From Avisuccinivibrio_A sp964399665 (lineage in GTDB: Bacteria > Pseudomonadota > Gammaproteobacteria > Enterobacterales > Succinivibrionaceae): a DNA stretch of 9,835 bases. Below the pieces are notes generated by a model. The model was not told the DNA's origin. It did no database searches and saw nothing but the letters and a program-made list of their open reading frames with translations. Of this stretch, positions 1-6,601 are shown one piece after another; positions within the stretch are counted from its first letter, which is position 1; each line of letters starts with the position of its first letter. A program made the position numbers and the translations under genes. Location: positions 1-9,835 of the forward strand of contig CAYNSI010000074.1 in the NCBI GenBank assembly GCA_964399665.1, in the 5' to 3' direction.

Positions 1-199
1 GTCAAAGGGCCCAAAAGTTTGCATTTTTGGTTTCCAACCAATTTCTCGCAAGACCCCAATTTTATCTACCAAAGTTAACAAAGTAATTTAACAACAAGAC
101 AGCATCTGATGGAAGCAAACATTTGCACCGAAATCGCCGCTCCTGCCGTCAAGGCTTTCAACATAAATCTTTGACATTAATCCCAAAGCTTATGTGCAG

Positions 200-301
200 T
201 TCTCGAGAATATCCCTGCCCGGGTGTAAACTTTACGCGTGCAAAATTCACTAATAAAGCTCTTACTTAAAACGAGCCCTTTATTAAAAATAATAAGCTTA
301 T
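200..301. promoter_or_regulatory. Cluster of three perfect palindromes, possible operators
   Basis: TTCTCGAGAA is at 200-209, GTAAACTTTAC (centred on C230) at 225-235, and ATAAGCTTAT at 292-301. All are perfectly symmetric and sit 50-150 bp ahead of the nhaB start. Dyad symmetry is typical of dimeric repressor or activator sites, but I recognise no named consensus. The regulatory role is inferred from position only. Confidence 0.25.
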
Positions 302-341
302 CAAGATGCTTTGGTTTGTGGAATTATGCAGTATTTTTGTC

Positions 342-350
342 AAGGAGGAA
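342..350 (+). promoter_or_regulatory. Strong ribosome binding site deciding the nhaB start
   Basis: AAGGAGGAA lies a few bases before the ATG at 354. This near-perfect Shine-Dalgarno sequence falls inside the longer open frame that begins with ATG at 306. It shows that translation starts at 354, and that the 16 upstream codons are leader rather than protein. Confidence 0.85.
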
Positions 351-353
351 TAT

Positions 354-1904
354 ATGCCTCAAATTACCTACTCCAAGGCTTTTGGTTTAAACTTTCTGGG
401 AACTTCTCCTACCTGGTACAAACTTTTTATCATCTTATGCCTTATAGTAAATCCACTGGTGACTTTTGCAGTCTCCCCAGTGCTTGCCGGGTGGTTTCTG
501 GTGGCAGAATTCATCTTTACCCTGGCCATGGCCTTAAAGTGCTATCCCCTGCTCCCCGGCGGGCTTTTAGCACTTGAAGCCTGTTTTATAGGGCTGTGCG
601 ATATGGATGATGTCAGGGAAGTTGTCGGAGAAAATCTTGAGGTAATCCTGCTGTTAATGTTCATGGTAGCTGGCATTCACTTTGTAAGAGATCTGTTACT
701 TTTTATCTTTACCAGACTCTTGGTTCGGGTGCGCTCCCATCTTGGCCTTGCTCTGTTATTCAGCTTTCTTGGAGCCTTTTTATCGGCCTTTTTGGATGCT
801 CTTACAGTGCTTGCCGTCATTATTGCCATATGCATTGGCATGTATGCCTTTTACCATCAGACCATATGCGGCGATCAAGCAACGGCACGGCTTTCAGATG
901 ATCGTTTTGTCCCTACCGCATCACGGGAAGATTTGGAACAATTCCGGGGATTTTTAAGGTCCATTCTCATGCATGCCGCCGTGGGAACGGCTATAGGCGG
1001 GGTTTGCACTCTGGTTGGCGAGCCTCAGAATCTTATCATAGGAGGCATGGCAGGATGGGGCTTTGCAGAATTTGCGCTGCGAGTGGCCCCGGTGTCAATT
1101 CCTACTGTAATATGCGGCTTTATTACCTGTCTTATTGTAGAAAAGTTCGGTCTTTTCGGTTTTGGAACTCCCATGCCTGAGGCGGTGCGTACCATACTCA
1201 TTGAAAGGGATAACCGCACCACGGCCAATCTTTCCAAAAGAGATAAAATGCGTCTTGCCGTTCAGGGCGCATGCTGTGTCTGGCTTATTGTGGCTCTGGC
1301 CATGCATCTTGCTGCCGTAGGTTTGGTGGGACTTTCCATCGTTATTATCGCAACTTCCTTTTGCGGCGTTACCTCAGAGGAGGAAATAGGCAAAGCCTTC
1401 ACAGAATCGCTCCCCTTCTGCTCGCTGCTTTGCGTGTTCTTTACCGTGGTAAGCGTAATTTCCAAGCAGGAAATGTTCGTGCCGCTTATTAACTGGGTGC
1501 TCTCTGTTGATCCTGCTTCGCAGCTGCCGATTTTCTATATGGCAAATGGCATTCTTTCATCCGTATCCGATAATGTCTTCGTAGCCACTATCTATATTGA
1601 GCAGGTACATGCTGCCTATGTAAACGGTGCTGTATCACATGAGCAGTTCAACCACCTTGCCGTCGCCATAAATACCGGCACCAACCTGCCCTCAGTATCA
1701 ACTCCCAATGGCCAGGCAGCCTTCCTGTTCCTGCTTACTTCAGCCTTAGCACCCTTAATCAAGCTGTCTTATCTTCGGATGGTCTGGATGGCTATGCCCT
1801 ACACCATCGTTCTTACGGTAGCAGGACTTTTGGGAACCACCTTCCTCCTGCCTGATATCACCCAGACAATGATAGATTTGGGATGGCTGACGGCAAACGA
1901 GTAA
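354..1904 (+). CDS. nhaB: Na+/H+ antiporter NhaB
   Basis: This is an inner-membrane antiporter that expels Na+ in exchange for protons and helps pH and salt balance. From the ATG at 354 the protein is 516 residues, against about 513 for E. coli NhaB. The N-terminal third contains runs typical of the family: WYKL near residue 21, AEFIFTLAMALKCYPLLPGGLLA (split here as AEFIFTLAMALK and CYPLLPGGLLA) and LLLLMFMVAG-type segments. The motif AFLSAFLDALTV places a membrane aspartate near residue 148, matching the Asp147 shown to be essential in Vibrio NhaB. The C-terminal part keeps the GTNLPSVSTPNGQAAFLFL signature. Many hydrophobic segments, about a dozen, span the chain. The open frame extends upstream to 306, but the strong ribosome site at 342-350 fixes the shorter start. 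dsbB follows 102 bp downstream on the same strand, as in E. coli. Identification is very secure. Confidence 0.96.
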   Translation: MPQITYSKAFGLNFLGTSPTWYKLFIILCLIVNPLVTFAVSPVLAGWFLVAEFIFTLAMALKCYPLLPGGLLALEACFIGLCDMDDVREVVGENLEVILLLMFMVAGIHFVRDLLLFIFTRLLVRVRSHLGLALLFSFLGAFLSAFLDALTVLAVIIAICIGMYAFYHQTICGDQATARLSDDRFVPTASREDLEQFRGFLRSILMHAAVGTAIGGVCTLVGEPQNLIIGGMAGWGFAEFALRVAPVSIPTVICGFITCLIVEKFGLFGFGTPMPEAVRTILIERDNRTTANLSKRDKMRLAVQGACCVWLIVALAMHLAAVGLVGLSIVIIATSFCGVTSEEEIGKAFTESLPFCSLLCVFFTVVSVISKQEMFVPLINWVLSVDPASQLPIFYMANGILSSVSDNVFVATIYIEQVHAAYVNGAVSHEQFNHLAVAINTGTNLPSVSTPNGQAAFLFLLTSALAPLIKLSYLRMVWMAMPYTIVLTVAGLLGTTFLLPDITQTMIDLGWLTANE

Positions 1905-2006
1905 TACTTAGAAAGATGCCTTGAGTAAAGTGCCTTGTACTTGAGACTGTAAATAAAACACGATTACCTGTACAATACTGTTAAACTTGGATTTGTAGGA
2001 GTTATC
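1905..2006 (+). promoter_or_regulatory. nhaB-dsbB spacer with possible dsbB promoter
   Basis: This 102-bp gap has no obvious intrinsic terminator, so read-through from nhaB is possible. TACAAT at 1971-1976 is a good -10-like hexamer. The hexamer 17 bases upstream of it (TGTAAA, 1948-1953) is only a weak -35, and the better TTGAGA at 1941-1946 is too far away at 24 bases. A dsbB promoter here is plausible but unproven. TAGGAG at 1996-2001 is the dsbB ribosome binding site. Confidence 0.3.
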
Positions 2007-2546
2007 GTGATATCTTTGATACAGTCCTTTTCAAGGCATCGCGCAACCTGGGTGGCTCTGCTTATCCTGGGCGTGATTCTTGAAGGCCTGGGGCTGTATT
2101 TTCAGTATGGACTGCGTCTTGATCCCTGCGTAAACTGCGTCTATGAGCGCGCTCTGTTTCTTTCCTTTATCATCGCAGGCTTAATAGGCTTCATGGCACC
2201 TGGTTTCTTTATTACCAGAATTACTGCCATTTTAATTTTTATGGCAGGCTCTATAGGCGGCGTTCTGGTGGCTTTTGCTCATGTCACTGAAGTTTATGGG
2301 CAGGGCTTTGGGGGAGCATGTAAATTAAAAGCAGATTTCCCCCAATTTCTTAAACTCGATGAGCTGCTTCCCTGGATGTTCCGGCCTACAGGATCTTGCG
2401 GTCCTTTGGACTGGTCATTCCTGGGGCTTGGAATGCCCGAGTGGATCCTCGCGGCATTCTCATGCGGAACCCTGGTATCAACAGCTTTCTTTGTAGGCGA
2501 GTTTTTTAAGCGCAAAAGAAAACATTACCTTGATTATTACCGCTGA
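2007..2546 (+). CDS. dsbB: Disulfide bond formation protein B (DsbB)
   Basis: DsbB is an inner-membrane protein that reoxidises periplasmic DsbA and passes the electrons to quinone. The product has 179 residues; E. coli DsbB has 176. The first periplasmic cysteine pair is Cys41-Cys44 (motif CVNC), identical in numbering to E. coli. It is followed by YERA with Arg48, the residue linked to quinone interaction. The second pair is Cys105 and Cys131, against 104 and 130 in E. coli. Four hydrophobic membrane segments are evident, and the tail is basic (KRKRK) as expected for a cytoplasmic end. Translation starts with GTG at 2007, supported by TAGGAG five bases upstream. The position after nhaB matches E. 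coli gene order. No DsbA gene is in the window. The gene ends 48 bp before the aroA terminator, which lies on the opposite strand. Confidence 0.95.
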   Translation: MISLIQSFSRHRATWVALLILGVILEGLGLYFQYGLRLDPCVNCVYERALFLSFIIAGLIGFMAPGFFITRITAILIFMAGSIGGVLVAFAHVTEVYGQGFGGACKLKADFPQFLKLDELLPWMFRPTGSCGPLDWSFLGLGMPEWILAAFSCGTLVSTAFFVGEFFKRKRKHYLDYYR

Positions 2547-2593
2547 ACCTACAAACTAAGGCACAGACTGCATCGTTCAGAAGAAAGCTTGAG

Positions 2594-2636
2594 AAAAAGC
2601 CCCCGCCTTTATGCACAACGCATAGGTGGCAGGAGC
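2594..2636 (-). terminator. Rho-independent terminator of the hisC-aroA operon
   Basis: Read on the minus strand just after the aroA stop, GCTCCTGCC (2636-2628) pairs along all nine bases with GGCGGGGGC (2607-2599), counting two G-U wobbles. After a small internal loop, TATGC pairs with GCATA around the loop GTTGT. A TTTTT run (2598-2594) follows directly. This is a textbook intrinsic terminator only four bases past the aroA stop. The plus-strand reading has no T-tract after the stem, so it should not stop dsbB transcripts efficiently. I see no other terminator for dsbB. Confidence 0.9.
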
Positions 2637-2640
2637 CAAG

Positions 2641-3918
2641 TCACACTGTTATCTTATTGAAGATCTCAAAATACCCCGGGAAGGTCTTGGCAGTACAGTT
2701 AGGATCTTCAATGACTATGTCACGATCAAAGGCTGCAAGTGACATGCACATGGCCATGCGGTGATCATTGTAAGTTGCAAAAACCGGGGTTTTGTCATTA
2801 CGCACGCTGCCATCAACAATAATATAATCCCTGCCGCATTTGACCTTAATACCCATTTTGCCCATTTCAGCAGCCAGGGCATCCAGGCGGTCAGTTTCTT
2901 TGACCCGCCAGCTTGCAACATTGTGGACTGCTATAGGCCCATTGCAAAAAAGTGCCAAGGGCACCAGGGTCATGGCAGCATCGGGCATATCATTCATGTC
3001 AATTTCAATGCCTGACAACCTTGATTTATGAACCTCAATATAATCATCCCCCATTCTGACATCAGCCCCCATGCGCCTTAAGACATCTACAAACTTAAGA
3101 TCTCCTTGGACACTGGAAGCTTTAAGTCCCCTGATGATCAAAGGACCTGCTATGGCCCCCATTGCCATAAAATAGGAAGCTGACGAAGCATCAGATTCAA
3201 TCGTAAAAGTTCCGGGGTTTTGATATGGGATAGGCTCAACCTTAAAAAACTCATATCCTTTGCGCTCTACCCTGCCTCCGAAGTCTTTTATCATACTCAA
3301 AGTCAGATCTACATAAGGCCTGGAGATAAGAGTATCCTCTATGCTAAGCTCAAGCCCCTGCGGGAGCATCGGTCCTATCATAAGGAGGGCATTTACAAAC
3401 TGGGATGAAGTACTGCCTGAAATTCTAAGTTTATTGGTCTTAAGATGAGAACCGGAAATTTTAAGGGGAGGAAAGCCCTCAGTATTAAGGCAGCAGATCT
3501 TGCATCCTGCCCTGGTTAAAGCGGCGACCAAAGGCCCTATGGGCCGCTCCATCATGCGCTTTGTCCCCGTCAGGGTAAAGGTTCCATCAGAAACTGCCAA
3601 AGCAGCACACAAAGGACGCATGGCAGTGCCTGCATTTCCCAGATCTAAAATCAGCTCTTCTTTAACGGAAAATAAAGATCCCCTGCCTTCTACCATTAAA
3701 GTACCGGCATGTTCTTCTCTGATGTTAACTTTAAGGGCCTTGAGGGCAGCAATCATCCTTTGGGTGTCATCAGAATTTAAGACATTCTCAAGCCTTATGG
3801 TTCCTTTTCCCAAAGAAGCTATCAAAAGGGCACGGTTTGAAAGCGATTTAGAAGGCGGTACAGTAACCTCAGCACCTGTTTTCAGGGCGTGTTTTTTACT
3901 GATCTGAAGCTTATCCAC
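2641..3918 (-). CDS. aroA: 3-phosphoshikimate 1-carboxyvinyltransferase (EPSP synthase)
   Basis: This cytoplasmic enzyme joins phosphoenolpyruvate to shikimate 3-phosphate, the sixth shikimate step toward chorismate. The product has 425 residues, close to the 427 of E. coli AroA. Visible signatures are PPSKSLSNR (Lys24, Ser25, Arg29), LGNAGTAMRPL (residues 93-103), ERPIGPL near 124, SSQFVNALL near 171, and PDAAMTL with catalytic Asp313. WRVKETDRLDAL carries Glu341 and Arg344, YNDHRMAM is near 383, and KTFPGYFE contains Lys411. Asp313, Glu341 and Lys411 fall at the E. coli numbers. The unaltered GNAGTAMRP loop marks the class I enzyme type. The start is GTG at 3918, seven bases after the hisC stop. 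AGGAG lies about 12 bases upstream inside hisC, so initiation probably depends on coupling to hisC translation. Confidence 0.97.
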   Translation of the reverse strand: MDKLQISKKHALKTGAEVTVPPSKSLSNRALLIASLGKGTIRLENVLNSDDTQRMIAALKALKVNIREEHAGTLMVEGRGSLFSVKEELILDLGNAGTAMRPLCAALAVSDGTFTLTGTKRMMERPIGPLVAALTRAGCKICCLNTEGFPPLKISGSHLKTNKLRISGSTSSQFVNALLMIGPMLPQGLELSIEDTLISRPYVDLTLSMIKDFGGRVERKGYEFFKVEPIPYQNPGTFTIESDASSASYFMAMGAIAGPLIIRGLKASSVQGDLKFVDVLRRMGADVRMGDDYIEVHKSRLSGIEIDMNDMPDAAMTLVPLALFCNGPIAVHNVASWRVKETDRLDALAAEMGKMGIKVKCGRDYIIVDGSVRNDKTPVFATYNDHRMAMCMSLAAFDRDIVIEDPNCTAKTFPGYFEIFNKITV

Positions 3919-3925
3919 GACCCTG

Positions 3926-5023
3926 TCAGACTCCTAGAATTTCATCTAAGGCATTAAAGAAAATCGTATTTTCTTCATCAGTTCCTATAGTGACGCGAAT
4001 AAAGGTATCAAGGCTATATCCTGACATGGGACGAACAATGACCCCCTTCTTAAGAAGAGCTTGATAAACTGGAGCAGCATCCCTTGCAAGATCAATTAAT
4101 ACAAAGTTGGTCTTTGAGGGGATCATGGCAAGCTTGCGCCTGACACAGTACTCTTCATAGCGCCCCCGCTGTCTTTGGTTGTTTTCAATAACATAATTTA
4201 AGTATTCGTCATCATCCAAAACGCTTATTGCAGCAGCCTGCGCTGCAGCATTGACATTAAAGGGGGCCCTAAGGGTATTAATAAGCTCTGCTATCTGTTT
4301 GTTGGAAAGCATGTAGCCGATGCGCATGCCAGCCAGGCCATAGGCCTTGGAGAAGGTACGGCAGACAATAAGATTGGGACACTCATCAAGCCAGTTGGTG
4401 CTGTGAATAAAATCCCTGCCTTGAAATTCGTTATAGGCCTCATCAAGAACTATCAAAACCTCATGAGGCACCTTTTTTACAAACTCGTAAAGCTCATCCT
4501 CGGATACGGCAGTACCGGTGGGATTTCCAGGATTGGTAAGGACTATCATCCTGGTTTTATTGTCAACTGCCTTTAGAACAGCTTCCAAATCAAGACGCCA
4601 GTTCTTTAAGGGCACAGTCTTTATCACCGCCTGCTGCAGGACAGCTTCCATATTGTAGACAACAAAGGAAAGCTCAGGGATGATGACATTTACCTTGTCA
4701 TTTACAAAAGCCTGGAAAATTAAATTAATAAGCTCATTGGAGCCGTCTCCTAAGGTAATGCAGTCAGGATCAAAACCAAATTTGGCATGAAGCTTCTGCT
4801 TTAAATAAAAGCCGTTGGAATCAGGGTAAAGATTGCACTCTGCCACAGCCTTAACACACGCTTCCTGAACCTTTTTGCTTACCCCGTAGGGATTTTCATT
4901 GGAAGCTAATTTGATTACCTTCTCAAGAGACAATTCCCTTTGTACTTCAGAAATAGGCTTGCCTGCCTGATATGGCCTAAGCTGTGTAAGCCCCCCGTTT
5001 GCCATTGCTTTGTAATCAACCAT
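3926..5023 (-). CDS. hisC: Histidinol-phosphate / aromatic aminotransferase, HisC family
   Basis: This is a pyridoxal-phosphate aminotransferase of fold type I, HisC family, 365 residues, which is usual length. Visible features are LASNENPYG near residue 39, GDGSNELI near 92, the NPGNPTG motif at 164-170, and LDEAY with Asp194, which contacts the cofactor ring nitrogen. SKAYGLAGMRIGY contains Schiff-base Lys226 and Arg234, and FIRVTIG contains Arg343 for the substrate carboxylate. The opening LRPYQAGKPI resembles the 'HisC2' branch. In histidine synthesis the reaction is imidazole-acetol phosphate plus glutamate to histidinol phosphate. Members of this branch that neighbour aroA often act instead, or also, on prephenate, phenylpyruvate or 4-hydroxyphenylpyruvate. 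No other his gene is present and aroA follows after seven bases, so an aromatic role is a serious possibility. AGGGAG precedes the ATG at 5023. Confidence 0.9.
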   Translation of the reverse strand: MVDYKAMANGGLTQLRPYQAGKPISEVQRELSLEKVIKLASNENPYGVSKKVQEACVKAVAECNLYPDSNGFYLKQKLHAKFGFDPDCITLGDGSNELINLIFQAFVNDKVNVIIPELSFVVYNMEAVLQQAVIKTVPLKNWRLDLEAVLKAVDNKTRMIVLTNPGNPTGTAVSEDELYEFVKKVPHEVLIVLDEAYNEFQGRDFIHSTNWLDECPNLIVCRTFSKAYGLAGMRIGYMLSNKQIAELINTLRAPFNVNAAAQAAAISVLDDDEYLNYVIENNQRQRGRYEEYCVRRKLAMIPSKTNFVLIDLARDAAPVYQALLKKGVIVRPMSGYSLDTFIRVTIGTDEENTIFFNALDEILGV

Positions 5024-5134
5024 CTGTGCTCCCTGGAATGTTATGTTTGGTCAACTTTCTCTAAATATCAAGAGGAAAAACTTAAGTTATGATATCAAAT
5101 TGCATCAAAGGAAGGTAACTTAGACTGGTCCTTT

Positions 5135-5198
5135 ACCGGGACGGATCCTTTAAGGCCCGTTGCGCTCCCTCCTCCGCTTGAGCCGGCCCCTTCCCGGG
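5135..5198. other. GC-rich block with flanking inverted repeat
   Basis: About 45 of 64 bases are G or C, an abrupt change from the A/T-rich sequence on both sides. CCGGGA at 5136-5141 is the exact reverse complement of TCCCGG at 5192-5197, so the two edges can pair. Inside are the near-palindrome CCTTTAAGG (5147-5155) and several short GC runs that could pair further. No start codon with a convincing reading frame is present. It may be a structured RNA element downstream of nifS or upstream of hisC, but I recognise no known family. Confidence 0.4.
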
Positions 5199-5199
5199 A

Positions 5200-5311
5200 T
5201 TGTTAAAGAATTAGTGGAAAATTTGTAAAAGAGTTTTTGGAAAAATTGTCAAAGAGTTAGCGGAATTGTAAAAGTTTTACCGGAAAAGTTGTAAAAGATT
5301 TAGTGTAAGAT
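5200..5311. repeat. Five-unit degenerate tandem repeat, 23-bp period
   Basis: Units begin at 5200, 5223, 5246, 5266 and 5289. Four are 23 bp and the third is 20 bp. The plus-strand pattern is TTGTNAAAG, two variable bases, then TTAGNGGAAAA with variation. The first four bases, AAAG at positions 6-9, and G17 are unchanged in all five copies. Counted directly, the plus strand has 26 G and only 4 C over 112 bases. A transcript leaving nifS on the minus strand would therefore be C-rich, G-poor and poorly structured, which resembles a Rho loading site. Alternatives are a multi-copy protein-binding array upstream of hisC, or a drifting simple repeat with no function. Confidence 0.75.
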
Positions 5312-5353
5312 CCAACTGGCCAAAGCCTGTCTACCGTCAATCAGGGACTGATA

Positions 5354-6601
5354 TCAGGCTCTGACCTCAGTGGAGTCAGGATCAAATATATGATCAGCTT
5401 TTTTTACTTTAGGCTTGTCAACATTCCAATAAGGGGATAATTTGCGTAGATTAGCAATGATCCCTGGAAGCACACTTAAGGTCTTGTCAATTTCCTCTTC
5501 GGTAGTAAAGCGGGAAAGTGAAAAGCGGATGGTACCGTGCGCTGCCGAAAAGGGGATCCCCATGGCCTGCATAACATGCGAAGGCTCTAAAGAATCTGAA
5601 GAACAAGCAGAACCTGAAGAGGCGGCAATACCATATTCATTGAGCATCAACAAAATTGCCTCGCCTTCAACATACTTAAAGGCCACATTAAGAGTATTGG
5701 GGGTGCGGTGGGCCCTGTCTCCTGTTACGATAACTTCAGGAATGGTACTGACAATGCCCTCCTCAAGCTTGTCCCGAAGTGCCCTGACCCTGGTATTAAG
5801 CTCATTTAAATGCGCTTTGGCAAGCTCACAGGCAACTCCAAGCCCCACGATATAGGGGATGTTCTCGGTACCTGCCCTGCGGCCCCTTTCTTGATGACCG
5901 CCCCTTAAAAAAGGCAAAAAGCGGGTGCCCCTTCTTACGTACAGGACTCCGATGCCCTTGGGGGCATGGATCTTGTGCCCGGAAAAAGACAGCATATCAA
6001 TGAGGGTATCCTTGACACAAACTGGGATCTTGCCTACTGCCTGGACGGCGTCCGTGTGAAACATCACCCCGCAGGAGCGGGCAATTTCCGCAAGTCTTGG
6101 GACAGGATAAATGTTGCCGGTCTCATTATTGGCCCACATCACAGAAGCTAATGCCGTTTGTGGTCCTAATAGACTTGCAAATTCCTTTTCGTCTACACCT
6201 CCTGTGGCATTGACATTAAGGTATTTAACCTTCACACCGTGACCTGAAAGAAAGCTGCAAGTTTCCATCATCGCAGGATGTTCAAGAGTGGTTGTGATGA
6301 TCTCATCCTTGTTTTTCTGGGCCCACAGGGATGACCAAAGGGCAGTATTGTCAGATTCTGAGGCACAAGAGGTGAATATTATCTCATCGGGGTATTGGGC
6401 ACCGATAAAATCTGCCACCTGCTCTCTGGCCTTTTTCAACGCCCTTTCCACCGGGATGCCAAAACTGTGCTGCGAAGAGGGATTGCCGTAATAGGTGGTA
6501 AAAAAAGGCATCATGGCCTCGATTACCGCAGGATCTACACAGGTGGTGGCATTATTGTCAAGATAAATGCCTTTCCCTTCTTCTGGGCTTTTTACATCCA
6601 T
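5354..6601 (-). CDS. nifS: Cysteine desulfurase NifS
   Basis: This PLP enzyme converts cysteine to alanine and passes the sulfur, as an enzyme-bound persulfide, to the scaffold protein NifU. The product has 415 residues. YLDNNATT is at residues 13-20, His108 (LEHPA) stacks on the cofactor, and FHTDAVQAVG supplies Asp184 and Gln187. SFSGHK places the Schiff-base lysine at 210, and SSGSACSS places the persulfide cysteine at 333. The loop around the cysteine is short, as in group I desulfurases (NifS/IscS) rather than SufS types. After about residue 385 there is a charged tail of some 30 residues (KPKVKKADH) beyond the core fold. The ATG overlaps the nifU TGA by one base (TGATG), and GAGGGAG lies just upstream inside nifU, so the two genes are translationally coupled. 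That pairing favours NifS over IscS as the name. Confidence 0.93.
   Translation of the reverse strand: MDVKSPEEGKGIYLDNNATTCVDPAVIEAMMPFFTTYYGNPSSQHSFGIPVERALKKAREQVADFIGAQYPDEIIFTSCASESDNTALWSSLWAQKNKDEIITTTLEHPAMMETCSFLSGHGVKVKYLNVNATGGVDEKEFASLLGPQTALASVMWANNETGNIYPVPRLAEIARSCGVMFHTDAVQAVGKIPVCVKDTLIDMLSFSGHKIHAPKGIGVLYVRRGTRFLPFLRGGHQERGRRAGTENIPYIVGLGVACELAKAHLNELNTRVRALRDKLEEGIVSTIPEVIVTGDRAHRTPNTLNVAFKYVEGEAILLMLNEYGIAASSGSACSSDSLEPSHVMQAMGIPFSAAHGTIRFSLSRFTTEEEIDKTLSVLPGIIANLRKLSPYWNVDKPKVKKADHIFDPDSTEVRA

Larger units (their letters stand above)
1..353. other. Non-coding leader upstream of nhaB
   Basis: I see no supportable gene here on either strand. The stretch contains a small inverted repeat at 27-41 (TTGGTT, three-base loop, AACCAA) and three perfect palindromes at 200-209, 225-235 and 292-301. 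There is a TTGACA hexamer at 171-176, but no good -10 element lies at normal spacing from it, so I do not place a promoter. The A/T-rich run 281-300 just ahead of the gene could hold one. Since nhaB is the first plus-strand gene, its promoter and any operators should lie in this stretch. Confidence 0.6.
5024..5353. other. 330-bp nifS-hisC intergenic region
   Basis: No gene is supportable here. The region has three parts. Next to hisC (5024-5134) it is A/T-rich and should contain the hisC promoter. TATCAT on the minus strand (5094-5089), with TTACCT 18 bases upstream (5118-5113), is the best but weak candidate. A GC-rich block occupies 5135-5198, and a tandem degenerate repeat array occupies 5200-5311. 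Past the nifS stop there is a small inverted repeat (ATCAG, three-base loop, CTGAT, 5340-5352) without a T-tract, so I find no intrinsic terminator for nifUS. The nifS stop itself lies inside the palindrome CTGATATCAG (5348-5357). Confidence 0.6.

Noticed and set aside
171..196. Promoter built on TTGACA at 171
   Set aside because: The only -10-like hexamer, TATGTG at 191, is 14 bases away and poor; nothing better exists at 16-18 bases.
306..353. Longer NhaB start at ATG 306
   Set aside because: It would add 16 residues not typical of NhaB. The near-perfect ribosome site at 342-350 lies inside this extension and points to the ATG at 354.
3500..3907. 135-residue plus-strand open frame opposite aroA
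   Set aside because: It is antisense to well-conserved aroA, resembles no family, and is explained by the codon bias of the real gene.
5200..5311. CRISPR array
   Set aside because: The units are contiguous and degenerate with no unique spacers between them, and no cas genes are present.
5442..5855. 137-residue plus-strand open frame opposite nifS
   Set aside because: It is a composition artefact antisense to the strongly conserved C-terminal half of NifS.
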